Shown: positions 1 to 8,615 of the stretch, one piece after another | How positions within the stretch are numbered: position 1 is the first letter of the stretch | Layout: every line of letters begins with the position of its first letter | NCBI RefSeq assembly: GCF_009604375.1 | Contig: NZ_WEGH01000003.1 | Location: 682,001-746,000, forward strand | Source: Actinomadura macrotermitis | GTDB lineage: Bacteria; Actinomycetota; Actinomycetes; Streptosporangiales; Streptosporangiaceae | Direction: 5' to 3' | DNA: 64,000 bases | Position numbers and translations under genes: made by a program | Notes under the pieces: model-generated | The model's database searches: none | What the model was told of the DNA's origin: nothing | The model's input: only the letters and a program-made list of their open reading frames with translations

Positions 1-2
1 CT

Positions 3-2156
3 GACGGGATGTGCTTGCAAGCATGCAAAAAAGCAGACGGCACCTCCGACACCCCCATGGCTGCAGACAAGCAGCGGGCCATCGCTGTCGATTACGCTGC
101 GAACATCGCTGCGGGCCTCCAAATGCTCCAGGACAAGTGGATTCAGCTTAAGAATGTCGGGATGACCGTCAACGATGGCGATCCAAAGTATCTGGAGAAC
201 TGGTGGTTCGCACTCTGGGCGTACAACTCCGGCTACCACCCGCAAGGCGAGGACGCTACCGGGATGTTCGGGTTGGGGTGGACCAACAACCCACTCAACA
301 CCAACTACAAACCTGGTCGTAACGTGTTCATGTCGGACCCGAACGATGCCAAGACGCCGGGTCTGTGGAGCTACCCGGAACGGGTCATAGGCTGGGCCGC
401 CTACGGGCTCACCCGCTGGGACTACGTCGCGAAGACCTACTCGAAAGCATTCGCCCCGGCGAGCTGGCCCTCCACGGCCAAGGCCGCACAGCCCGATTTC
501 AAAACTTTCTGCGCACTCGACAAGAATCAATGCGACTCATCAAAAACCCCGGCCTGCCAGCGAAGCGACTTCAAATGCTGGTGGCACTATCCGGCGACGT
601 GGATCAATCCGTGCAGTACGACCTGCGGCACGGAGCGCCTCACCTATAGCTCTACCGCCGCAGAGCCGCCGAGAACCGTGCCCAACGAGGACATGGGCAC
701 GTGTACCAGCCCCCTCCCCGCCTCAGCAGTCATTGTTGACGACGTACCCGCGAGTGCTCCGCCGGCGCTGGGCTGTCCCGACAGCAAGAACTGGACCCAT
801 CAAGGATCACTCTCCTTCAAATTCGGTTCGAAGGTCCAAGGAACCACGACCGTCTATCCCAGCAAAATCGACTTCCACCAGATCGGGGCGGGCTTCGGCG
901 GGCATTTCTGGTATGCCCATACGCAGACCGAGAACACCTATCCCGATCAGGCGGTTACCGGGACTTGGAGCCCCGGGATGTCGATGGGCAAGTGGACTCG
1001 GGTGCTTGTTCATCTGCCGGCGTACGGAGCGCACACGCAGCAGGCTCACTACACGGTGAAACTAGGCAGCACGACGGTCGCCCACCGCTACATCCCCACG
1101 CGCATAGAAAAGAATGCCTGGGTCAGCCTCGGGGTCTTCGACTTCACCTCGACGACTCAGCAACCGAGTGTGACGCTCAGCAACTACACCAAGGATGGGA
1201 CGGGCGTCGAGGACGTGGCCTGGGACGCGGCGGCGTTCGTGCCGCTAGCCGCCAAGCCGAAGAATTTCGTCGTGCAGCTCGGTGACTCGTATTCTTCGGG
1301 CGAGGGCGCGGGGCCGTATCTGCCCGGAACCGACATCGGATATGGCTCCAACAGCTGGAACGCCTGCCGGCGCAGTACGAACTCATGGATCCGCAAGACG
1401 ACGTTGAGGGGCACCAGCGAGACGATCGGAACAGTCGCCGATCGGCCGAGCGACAGTACTCTGGATTACCATTCTGTTGCCTGTAGCGGCGCGTTCACCA
1501 ACAACATCGACCCTGAAGGTCTGGGCGGGTTCGCCTATGGCCAGGACGGCCAGTTCCATGAGGTAGGACAACTCCAGTCCGGATTCCTCGACGATAACAC
1601 CACGCTCGTCACCCTGACGGTCGGCGGAAATGATGCAGGATTCGCCGAAACCATCAAGAAATGCGAGCAAATATTCACCTGCCCCACACTGGCAGAGATG
1701 AACGCAAAAATCGACGCCATAAAGGGGAACCTGGTAACGGTACTCAAGGATATTCACAGCAAGGCGAAGTACGCCAAGATAGCCCTCATGGGTTATCCAA
1801 ACCTGTTCGAACCAAACGCCAGTTGCGCGGGGGTCGGCCCCATGGGGCAGACACAGGGCATCACCGACCTGCTCAACAGTGCAGGAAACCACATGACCGC
1901 CGTGCAAAAACAAGCGGTGGCAGAAGCCGCCGCAGCCGGTTCACCCGTGAGTTTCATTGATCTCAACCTTCGGTTCGACGGGCACCGGATCTGCGCGGGA
2001 AGCCAGGAAGCGATCAATGGCATCGTAGGCGCTCAGGAGGGGCCTGGCGACTTTCCGTGTCAGATCAACACGGTCTGCGTCAGTCGGGAGAGTTTCCACC
2101 CGAAGAGCCTCGGCACTACGCTATATGCGACGGAGCTGACCAGCAAACAGCCATAG
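3..2156 (+). CDS. SGNH/GDSL hydrolase with golvesin-like domain, 5' end cut off
   Basis: The frame is open to the left edge and no signal peptide is visible at the first ATG (base 9), so the true start probably lies outside the window. Counting from that ATG, residues 1-230 are a Trp/Cys-rich region of unknown fold. Residues about 285-415 resemble the golvesin/Xly carbohydrate-binding-like beta-sandwich. Residues about 420-710 are an SGNH hydrolase: block I GDS with nucleophile Ser427, block III GGND with Asn541, and block V SxxFHP with His697. Such proteins are usually secreted esterases or lipases acting on lipids or cell-wall esters. The exact substrate cannot be told. GC content is lower than in the core genes to the right, consistent with accessory DNA. 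Confidence 0.85.
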   Translation, partial: DGMCLQACKKADGTSDTPMAADKQRAIAVDYAANIAAGLQMLQDKWIQLKNVGMTVNDGDPKYLENWWFALWAYNSGYHPQGEDATGMFGLGWTNNPLNTNYKPGRNVFMSDPNDAKTPGLWSYPERVIGWAAYGLTRWDYVAKTYSKAFAPASWPSTAKAAQPDFKTFCALDKNQCDSSKTPACQRSDFKCWWHYPATWINPCSTTCGTERLTYSSTAAEPPRTVPNEDMGTCTSPLPASAVIVDDVPASAPPALGCPDSKNWTHQGSLSFKFGSKVQGTTTVYPSKIDFHQIGAGFGGHFWYAHTQTENTYPDQAVTGTWSPGMSMGKWTRVLVHLPAYGAHTQQAHYTVKLGSTTVAHRYIPTRIEKNAWVSLGVFDFTSTTQQPSVTLSNYTKDGTGVEDVAWDAAAFVPLAAKPKNFVVQLGDSYSSGEGAGPYLPGTDIGYGSNSWNACRRSTNSWIRKTTLRGTSETIGTVADRPSDSTLDYHSVACSGAFTNNIDPEGLGGFAYGQDGQFHEVGQLQSGFLDDNTTLVTLTVGGNDAGFAETIKKCEQIFTCPTLAEMNAKIDAIKGNLVTVLKDIHSKAKYAKIALMGYPNLFEPNASCAGVGPMGQTQGITDLLNSAGNHMTAVQKQAVAEAAAAGSPVSFIDLNLRFDGHRICAGSQEAINGIVGAQEGPGDFPCQINTVCVSRESFHPKSLGTTLYATELTSKQP

Positions 2157-2219
2157 CCGTTCGCTCTGGTGCAGGGGGCGGCGGACGGCGTCCGTCGCCC
2201 CCGAGCCGAAGAGAAGGAA

Positions 2220-2648
2220 ATGACGACCACAAGACCACGCGCAACGGCTGTCCTCATGGTGACATGCGTCTGCTTGTTCCTACTGATGGTCGCAGTCATC
2301 AAAGGATACGAAGCATTCATCTATTACCGACATGCAGACGACCGTGCACGAAAGGAGGCGGCAGCTTCGGTCGAACGTTTCAAGACTTCGCTATTGGCCG
2401 CCGGAGCTCACCTGCCGAGTCAGGGACAGGTCAGGCTCACCGCCAACAGAACCAAAGGAATATCGATACAGTCGATCAAGTCCACTGACCACGCCATCAT
2501 ACTGACCGTGCGCAGCATGGTTCGTTACCGCGACACCATTCTTCCCGGTGACGCTGTGATGAGCAGGTGCTTCCGGCTGGATATGGCCGAAAAACCGGGG
2601 CTGAATATCGTCACCACCGAAATCTCCTGCTCGGCTCCGCCTGCCTGA
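2220..2648 (+). CDS. Small membrane-anchored hypothetical protein
   Basis: This 142-residue protein follows the SGNH hydrolase by 63 bases and may be co-transcribed with it. The ATG at 2220 is preceded by a GAAGGA-type ribosome binding site, so it is preferred over the in-frame GTG at 2169. Residues about 8-30 form one transmembrane helix after a short basic N-terminus. The rest should lie outside the membrane and ends with two cysteines (residues about 118 and 138) that could form a disulfide. I do not recognise a family. The pairing suggests an accessory role for the secreted hydrolase, but that is only inferred from position. Confidence 0.6.
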   Translation: MTTTRPRATAVLMVTCVCLFLLMVAVIKGYEAFIYYRHADDRARKEAAASVERFKTSLLAAGAHLPSQGQVRLTANRTKGISIQSIKSTDHAIILTVRSMVRYRDTILPGDAVMSRCFRLDMAEKPGLNIVTTEISCSAPPA

Positions 2649-2756
2649 TTACCTGTTCACGAACGACGTTTCCAGGGCGGCCATGAATTTCACCGGCCGG
2701 TCCCAGATGGCTTGGACTGGGGATATGGGCGGGCCATGAGCGGCGGATTCGCCGCC

Positions 2757-3548
2757 GGCTGATCCCCCCATCATCCTCGGGGCGGTCCTCAACCCGATCA
2801 ACTCGACGATCATCGCCGTCACGCTCGTCCCCATCGGCGCCGCCTTCGGCGCCCTGCCCGCGCGGACCGCCTGGCTCGTCTCGGCGCTCCACCTCGCCAC
2901 CGCGATCGGGCAGCCGGTCGTCGGGCGGCTCATCGGCCTGTTCGGGCCGCGCCGGATCTTCCGGCACCGGCCTGTTCGCCGCCATGCTCGTCACGCTGCT
3001 GCTGTTCCTGATGGACCCGGGCGCCGATTCGCTGTACCTGCTCGCGTTCACGTGGCGCGAGCTGCGCGCCCGCGAGCCGTTCATCGACCTGCGGGGGCTT
3101 GGCGGCAACGTCCCCCCTCGCCGCGTACGTCTTCGGCTTCATCCAGTGGTTGGAGGAGAGGCACGGGCTCTCCGCCGCCGCGGCCGGGCTCGTGCAGCTG
3201 CCGACATTCGCGCCGGCCAGCTCGTCGCGTGCGCGCTGATACTGTCCCTGGATGCGCAGCCCGGTCTGGGCGTGCTCGCCGTCACCTCGGCGTTCGGCGT
3301 GCCGCAGGGGCTCAACAACCTCGCGCTGCAGAACTCGGTGTACCGGCAGGCCGATCCGGAGCGCATGAGCGCCTCGTCCGGGTTGCTGCGCGCCTTCTCC
3401 TGCATCGGCTCGATGGCCGCGTCCGCGCTCGCCCACGGCCGCACGCGGGCACCGGCGGCATACACGAGCCGGCCTGGATCATGATCGGCGCTGCGATCCT
3501 GTACCTGCTGATCACCGTCGCCGGCCCCACGGGGCCGGCGCGGGACGG
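2757..3548 (+). pseudogene. Frameshifted remnant of an MFS drug transporter
   Basis: Successive frames carry recognisable pieces of a DHA2-type major facilitator: the first helix with the NPINSTIIAVTL segment, then a PARTAWLVSALHLATAIGQP segment with a GRLIGLFGPRR loop, a C-terminal-half piece (REPFIDLR, then a helix after QWLEERHGLS), an FGVPQGLNNLALQNSVY piece, and a last helix near 3485. At least three frame changes separate the pieces, and the total length is far below the 450-500 codons of the family. No single reading frame could make a working transporter. Confidence 0.75.
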
Positions 3549-3550
3549 GG

Positions 3551-3853
3551 TCAGGCCAGCGGCGCGGCGACGAGCTCGATGACCTGCGCGGGGCCCGCCC
3601 GGAACGCCGGGCTGGCCGCGTCGGCCTCGACCATGTGCGGGGTGGCGTCGTGCGCGGCGAGCGCCTCCTGCGACGCCCACCGCTCGATAAGGACGAAACG
3701 GTCCGGATTGCCGCTCACCTGATGCATGTCGTACTGCAGGCACCCCTCTTCAGCCCGCACGATCGGTGCCAGCCGCTCGAAGGCCGCGACCTGCTCCTGG
3801 CCGCGGCCCGGGAGGGTGGTGATCAGGATGACGAGCTGCACCGGCTGTGACAT
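3551..3853 (-). CDS. Antibiotic biosynthesis monooxygenase (ABM/YgiN-like) protein
   Basis: This 100-residue protein matches the ABM ferredoxin-like alpha/beta-barrel family in length and pattern: an N-terminal VILITTLPGRG strand, a central region with EEGCLQYDMHQV, then RFVLIERWASQEALAAHDATPHM and a final strand. Members act as small quinol or anthrone monooxygenases without a cofactor, or as heme-degrading enzymes, usually as dimers. The conserved His of the AHDATPH segment is present. It overlaps the end of the transporter remnant on the opposite strand and has no partner enzyme nearby, so its substrate is unknown. Confidence 0.85.
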   Translation of the reverse strand: MSQPVQLVILITTLPGRGQEQVAAFERLAPIVRAEEGCLQYDMHQVSGNPDRFVLIERWASQEALAAHDATPHMVEADAASPAFRAGPAQVIELVAAPLA

Positions 3854-3928
3854 GCGCGGATCCTATCCAGCGCCCCGGTGTCCCGCTTCGCCGGACCGGT
3901 CCATGCGACGTGCCTCTAGGGTGAACGC

Positions 3929-4489
3929 ATGCGCAGCAGTGTCGTCATCCTGGCCGGGCCGCCGGGGGCGGGCAAGTCGACGGTCGCGGCGCGGATCGCC
4001 CGCCGCCACCCGAAGGCCGTCCACCTGCGCACCGACGACTTCTGGCAATACATCGTGGCCGGCGCGATCCCGCCCTACGAGCCGGCCTCGCGCGCGCAGA
4101 ACGAGACCGTCATGGACGCCATCGCCGGTGCGGCGTTCACCTATGCGGCCGGAGGGTTCGTCACGGTGGTAGACGGGATCGTCGGCCCGTGGATGCTCGA
4201 CCACTTCCGTAAGCAGGCACAGGTCCCGTTGCACTATGCGGTGCTGCGTCCGTACCGGGACGTCGCGCTCGCCCGCGCGCAGGGACGGGCCGCGCCGGAC
4301 GCGCTGGTGGACCGGCATCCGATCCTGACGATGTGGGACCAGTTCGCCGACCTCGGCGTCCTGGAGTCCCACGTGTTCGACACCTCCGATGAGGACGTCA
4401 CGGAGACCGAGCGGCGCGTCGCGGAGGCCATCGACTCCGGCCGGCTCCGGCTGACTCTCTATGCACGGGCAAAACCATGCTTTCAGTGA
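3929..4489 (+). CDS. P-loop nucleotide kinase-like protein (AAA/zeta-toxin fold)
   Basis: The 186-residue protein opens with a Walker A motif, GPPGAGKS, at residues 10-17. It continues with an HLRTDDFW segment typical of small-molecule and zeta-toxin-like kinases, where the Asp activates the substrate. The C-terminal half has a basic lid-like stretch followed by helices. Relatives phosphorylate small metabolites or nucleotides in the cytoplasm, and many are uncharacterised. A zeta-toxin reading would need an antitoxin partner. The next gene overlaps by 13 bases but does not look like an epsilon antitoxin, so a metabolic kinase is as likely. Confidence 0.75.
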   Translation: MRSSVVILAGPPGAGKSTVAARIARRHPKAVHLRTDDFWQYIVAGAIPPYEPASRAQNETVMDAIAGAAFTYAAGGFVTVVDGIVGPWMLDHFRKQAQVPLHYAVLRPYRDVALARAQGRAAPDALVDRHPILTMWDQFADLGVLESHVFDTSDEDVTETERRVAEAIDSGRLRLTLYARAKPCFQ

Positions 4490-4992
4490 GGATGAACGAC
4501 GCCGCGGTGAACGCGCTGGGCCTGCTGCGGGGGTGGCAAACAGCCGCTCCTCCGGGCGGACTCGCCGCGGGCCTTCAGAAACGCGCCGCGGAAGGCATCA
4601 CCCGGCGCGGGAACGTCCTGACCTGGACGTCCTCGGTCGGGAACGCTCCGTCGACCTTTACCGATCTCACCGCCTGGGAGTGCGCGGACAGCTCCTGCCA
4701 TCTGGAGGACAGCGTCCCCGTGCGGGTCTCCATCGTCGATGACGCCCCCGTCATCGACGAGGCCGGCCAAGTGCTGCTGCTCCGGCACGGCCTCGCATTC
4801 ACCCTGGAGTTCAGCCGCCTGGTCTACGCGCTCGACCCGCCCGGACCGGTCCGCTGCATCCTGAGCGCCAATGAGACCAACGCGACCTTCCGCTTCCATC
4901 AGATCAGACCGGACCAGACCTGGCACAGCCCCGAGCTCGACCGCTACCGGCTCGAGAAGATGATCGTCATCGACATCGAGCCCACCACCTGA
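4477..4992 (+). CDS. Hypothetical protein overlapping the kinase gene
   Basis: The reading frame starts inside the 3' end of the kinase gene (ATG 4477, with a second in-frame ATG at 4492 just after the kinase stop), which suggests translational coupling. The 171-residue product has no signal peptide or membrane segment and is predicted mostly beta-rich with a paired-Cys segment (CADSSC) near residue 70. I do not recognise a family. Because it is coupled to a P-loop kinase it may act with it, but nothing in the sequence shows how. Confidence 0.6.
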   Translation: MLSVRMNDAAVNALGLLRGWQTAAPPGGLAAGLQKRAAEGITRRGNVLTWTSSVGNAPSTFTDLTAWECADSSCHLEDSVPVRVSIVDDAPVIDEAGQVLLLRHGLAFTLEFSRLVYALDPPGPVRCILSANETNATFRFHQIRPDQTWHSPELDRYRLEKMIVIDIEPTT

Positions 4993-5056
4993 CATGCCGG
5001 CCCCGGACTGCCGCCCCTCCTGGCGAGGAGCGGCGCGCTGATGGCGGTCGGGTCGT

Positions 5057-5344
5057 TCAGGGGATGCCGGCCGAGTACCGGGTGCCGCCGACCTTGTACT
5101 GAAGCCGAGCGCTGCTACCGACGATGCCGCCCCGGCTGCAGAGGGCCTTGGTGGTGCCGGTGACGACGGTGGTGCCCGTAGCGGTGTGGCTGAAGCCGAG
5201 GGCGTAGCACGTCGCCGTTCCAGCGGTACCGGATCTCGCAGCGCGGCTCGGCCGACGCGGGAGCGACCGTACCGAGCACCGCGGCCAGCGGTGCGGCAAG
5301 GGCGGCACCGTGACGACATGACGGGTGCGCGGGGAGATGTGCAT
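5057..5344 (-). pseudogene. Frameshifted small secreted protein
   Basis: The leftward frame from ATG 5344 (GGAAGCGAGG upstream) encodes a plausible mature end with a Cys pair and a YKVGGTRYSAGIP tail, but its N-terminus is Pro/Arg-rich nonsense. In a neighbouring frame over bases about 5235-5315 there is a clear signal peptide: a hydrophobic core of Ala and Leu ending in APASA, followed by EPRCEIRYRWNGD. The simplest reading is two small indels in a gene for a short exported disulfide peptide. Sequencing error is an alternative. Confidence 0.5.
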
Positions 5345-5599
5345 GTCGGCCTCGCTTCCAGCAAGGTCAGGGACGTCGCTCATGATCATTAACGCGGGCG
5401 GCCACCGGCGACCCCGCTTGCCCGCGTGCACGGCCCGTTCCCCGCGCCGGCCAAACCGGATATGGCCCGGTGACGCGAAGGCGGGACAGGACGGCCCCGC
5501 CTTCCCGGCGACGGCCGCCCCGAGAGACATCGGGCCGTCGCCGCACGACACGTCGGCCATCGGTCCGCTACGCGGCGACCGCGCTCATCGCCCTTCCTG

Positions 5600-5815
5600 T
5601 CACATCTGCCGGGTCTCGGCGAGCCGGTTGCTGCGGTCGATCTCCGGCATGTGCGTCTCGGCCCAGTCCCGCAGGGCGGCGAGCGGCGTTTCGAGGGACA
5701 GGCCGAGTTCGGTGAGCCGGTAGTGGACGGCGGGCGGCACGGTGGCTTCCACGCGGCGCGCGACCAGGCCGTCGCGGACCAGGCTCTGCAGCGTGACGGA
5801 CAGCGCGGATTCGGT
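5600..5815 (-). pseudogene. C-terminal remnant of an HxlR-type regulator
   Basis: The last 70 codons of a leftward frame match the second half of HxlR/MarR-like winged-helix regulators: the recognition helix and wing region (SVTLQSLVRDGLVARRV, then TVPPAVHYRLTELG), and the closing LRDWAETHMPEI segment. The first 40 or so residues, including the conserved Cys region and the first helices, are missing. Upstream the frame runs antisense through the hydrolase remnant, so no start is possible. The gene ends at a deletion junction near 5820. Confidence 0.7.
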
Positions 5816-5833
5816 GCGAGCAGCCCGGCCGCC

Positions 5834-6487
5834 TCCGGATACGACGCCGGCACCCTGGCCGGGAACGCCGCGGCGCTTCTCGCCGCACTCGGCATCTCCT
5901 CGGCCGCGGTGGTGGGCATCGACGCGGGCGCCCCGCCGGCCTTCCTCCTCGCGCTGCGCAGCCCCGGACTCGTCCAGCGCCTGGTCGTCATGGAGTCCCT
6001 GCTGGGCAGGCTGCCCGGCGCCGAGGACTTCCTCGCCAGCGGGCCGCCGTGGTGGTTCGGCTTCCACAGCGCCGCGCCCGGCCTCGTCGAGACCGTGCTG
6101 CAAGGCAACGAGGCCGCCTATATCGACTGGTTCCTGCACACCGGCACCCTCGGCGACGGGGTGTCCCCCGCCGTCCGGGACGCGTTCGTCCGCGCCTACA
6201 CCGGCAGGCAGGCGTTGAGCCGCGCGTTCTCCTACTACCGGGCCCTGCCCGAGAGCGCGCTGCAGATCGAGCAGGCGACCACCGCCGCCCGCCTGACGAT
6301 GCCGACCATGGCGCTGGGCGCCCGCCCCGTCGGCGCCGCGCTGGAACGCCAGCTCCGCTCGCTCGCCGACGACCTCACCGGACACCTCATCGAGGACTGC
6401 GGCCACATCATCCCGCTGCACCGGCCGGACGCCCTGCTCACGCTGCTGCACCCGTTCCTGGCCGGTGCGGACGCGAACGCGGCGTGA
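5834..6487 (+). pseudogene. Alpha/beta hydrolase lacking its N-terminus
   Basis: About 217 codons match the C-terminal two thirds of an alpha/beta hydrolase. A nucleophile-elbow-like VGIDAGAP is followed by LALRSPGLVQRLVVME, a cap region, and the last strand and catalytic His segment, GHLIEDCGHIIPLH. The elbow Asp fits the epoxide hydrolase/haloalkane dehalogenase branch. The first strands and the HGWP oxyanion loop are absent. Immediately left lies the truncated HxlR gene on the other strand, so a divergent regulator-hydrolase pair appears to have lost both 5' ends in one deletion. Confidence 0.7.
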
Positions 6488-6850
6488 CCGGGTCAGGCCC
6501 GGCGCGGGTCCCGGCCCACCAGGAGTTCCCTTGATTCTTGATCACGCCGTGCCGGACGCGGGCGGTCCGATCAAGAGGGAAATGGCTCGGCGGCAGTTCT
6601 TGATCGGGATGCGAAATCTACGTTCGGTGCCGCGCCGCGGACGCGATCCGCAGGTTTCCGCCCGGTCCACGATTCACAGAACCGGTGCGTTCGCACTTCG
6701 TCGCACAGGTGTTTCGTGATCATTTTTTCGACCGCGTGAGAGGTTTGCCCGGCGGATGGCGGCGTGCTTTCATGGTGGCGGGATTTGCTGAAGTTCTCAG
6801 ACGGGCCGGAGCGCTATTCGCCGGGAAATGGGCAAAGCTCGGAGCAGCAG
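6488..6850. other. Intergenic leader before the metabolite operon
   Basis: No coding pattern is convincing here. The stretch contains two direct copies of TTCTTGATC about 60 bases apart (near 6534 and 6597), and AT-richer DNA (CATTTTTTCG) around 6720. It most likely holds the promoter of the rightward oxidoreductase operon. I see no clear -35/-10 pair. Confidence 0.4.
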
Positions 6851-8605
6851 TTGCTGATACTCGTGGACCATGTCGTTCCGCCCGACGTGCTTTCCCTGGT
6901 GAACGGGGAGGGCGTGTGCCATCACCCCGTACTTGCGGGCCCGTCGCGCATCGCGGCGCTCATGCGCCACCGCCCTGACGCCCTGATCACCTGGACCCCG
7001 CTCGACGCGGCCGAGCGAGAGTCCTGGCAGGCCACGGCGGAAGGGGACCCGCGCGTGGTGGCGCTGCTGGGCGGCGGCCCGGCCCCGCACGACGACGGCG
7101 CGGAACCGGCCGTGCACCATCTGCCCGCCGGCGGCGTCCCGCCCCTGGAGCTCTACACCAGGGCTCTCGCCCTGGCGGAGCGCAACTGGTTCTCGGCGGT
7201 GGCCGGAGCCGGCGTCGCCGCCGGGCTCGCCGCCGCCGGGCGCGGCCGGTCGTCCGTCGCGCTGATCGGAGCCGGTGTCGTCAACCTGGTCACCGCGCTG
7301 CGCCTGGTGCGGGACGGCCACGAGGTCACCGTCTACGACGCCTGCCCCGCCCCCGGGGGCGACGCGTCCTGGGAAGCGCACGGATGCAGCTGGGGCGGCG
7401 GCGACGGGAGGATGTTCACCCTCACCGAGGCCGACGGCTACCACGGCAACACCGTGCTGGGCCCGGTCCCCTTCACCCGGCCCCTGGACGAGCAGGGCTG
7501 GTGCGTCGCGCCACCGGGCGCCATGGACCGGCAGGAGCTGTCCTGGGTCCTGGACAACCACCGGATCCCGGAATGGCTCGCCGCTTCGTTCACCTCCGAC
7601 GTGCTGTCGTTCAATCACCTCGCCAAAGGCCTCTGGGACGAACTGATCTCCGAAGAATCCGACCTCTTCCAGGAGGTGGGATTCCGCGAGGGGATCCTCC
7701 GCCTTTACACCGATCCGGGGAGGCTGCGAAGTCAGATCATCCGCCAGCGGGGCCTGGGCGCTTCACTCGGCGAACTGACCTCCTCGCAGGTTGCCGCCTC
7801 CTATCCGGCCCTTTCCGCGGCACATGCGAACGGTGTCCTCGCCGGGGGGATCGAGGTCGTCGGCTTCACCGTCCAGATCCATTCGTTCCTGGCCCGGCTG
7901 GTCGGCATTCTGGAGAAGCAGGGGGTGCTGTTCCACTGGGAAAGCACCGTTGAGGGAACGGCGTGCGGGAAGGGCGGCCTGCACAGTGCCGGCGAAGCCC
8001 TTCAAGGCGACCACTACGTCCTCTCCCCGGGGGCGTACGGCGGAGAGCTGCTGCGCGGCACCGCCACGCACAACCGGATCCACGGTGTCCTGGGCAGCTG
8101 GCTCACCCTCCCCAACGTTCACCCGCGTCTGCGGAACTCCATCAAGATCAGCAGATCGGGGCATCTGGCGGAGGACGCCAACGTCACCGTGACGACGGAC
8201 CCGTACGGGGACTCGCACCTGGTGGTGGGATCCGGTTACGGCTGGACGGGCGCCGACCCCCGGAACGTCGACCCCGGCCGGCTCGACTCCCTGCACGCCG
8301 CCGTCGCGGACACCGCGGCGACCTTCTTCCCCGAGGCGTACGAGCAGGCGCGGGACACCGGACTGCTCCAGACGAGCATCAGGCACTGCGTGCGCCCCTG
8401 GACGGCGTCGAGCCTGCCCGTCCTGGAGGTCGCCCGCAACGGCAACGGCGGGCTCGCCGTGGTGACCGGAGGCCACAACACCGGCGGGTTCGCGCAGGCC
8501 CCGGCGGTCGCCGAGGCGGTGGCGGCCGCGTTGCGCGGTGCGGAGCACCCGATGCAGGTGCTCTACCACCCCGACCGGCTGCAGATGTTCTACCGGCAAC
8601 GATGA
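6851..8605 (+). CDS. FAD-dependent oxidoreductase (DAO family) with extra N-terminal domain
   Basis: From the TTG at 6851, which has GGAG six bases upstream, the protein has 584 residues. An in-frame GTG at 6764 would add 29 residues of poorer codon bias. Residues 1-130 form an unrecognised alpha/beta domain beginning LILVDHVVPP. A Rossmann fold then starts with VALIGAGVVNLVTALRLV and VTVYDA, the FAD-binding signature of the D-amino-acid oxidase/glycine oxidase group. The C-terminal VVTGGHNTGGFAQAPAVAEAV segment closes the FAD site. Typical DAO proteins have 370-420 residues, so the N-terminal domain is an addition. It probably oxidises an amine or amino acid C-N bond. It leads an operon with a methyltransferase (10 bases on) and an ATP-grasp ligase. 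Confidence 0.8.
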   Translation: MLILVDHVVPPDVLSLVNGEGVCHHPVLAGPSRIAALMRHRPDALITWTPLDAAERESWQATAEGDPRVVALLGGGPAPHDDGAEPAVHHLPAGGVPPLELYTRALALAERNWFSAVAGAGVAAGLAAAGRGRSSVALIGAGVVNLVTALRLVRDGHEVTVYDACPAPGGDASWEAHGCSWGGGDGRMFTLTEADGYHGNTVLGPVPFTRPLDEQGWCVAPPGAMDRQELSWVLDNHRIPEWLAASFTSDVLSFNHLAKGLWDELISEESDLFQEVGFREGILRLYTDPGRLRSQIIRQRGLGASLGELTSSQVAASYPALSAAHANGVLAGGIEVVGFTVQIHSFLARLVGILEKQGVLFHWESTVEGTACGKGGLHSAGEALQGDHYVLSPGAYGGELLRGTATHNRIHGVLGSWLTLPNVHPRLRNSIKISRSGHLAEDANVTVTTDPYGDSHLVVGSGYGWTGADPRNVDPGRLDSLHAAVADTAATFFPEAYEQARDTGLLQTSIRHCVRPWTASSLPVLEVARNGNGGLAVVTGGHNTGGFAQAPAVAEAVAAALRGAEHPMQVLYHPDRLQMFYRQR

Positions 8606-8615
8606 GGAGGGTGCG

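Noticed and set aside
2990..3580. Two overlapping frames that look like separate membrane proteins
   Set aside because: They are pieces of one transporter split by frameshifts and are given as one pseudogene.
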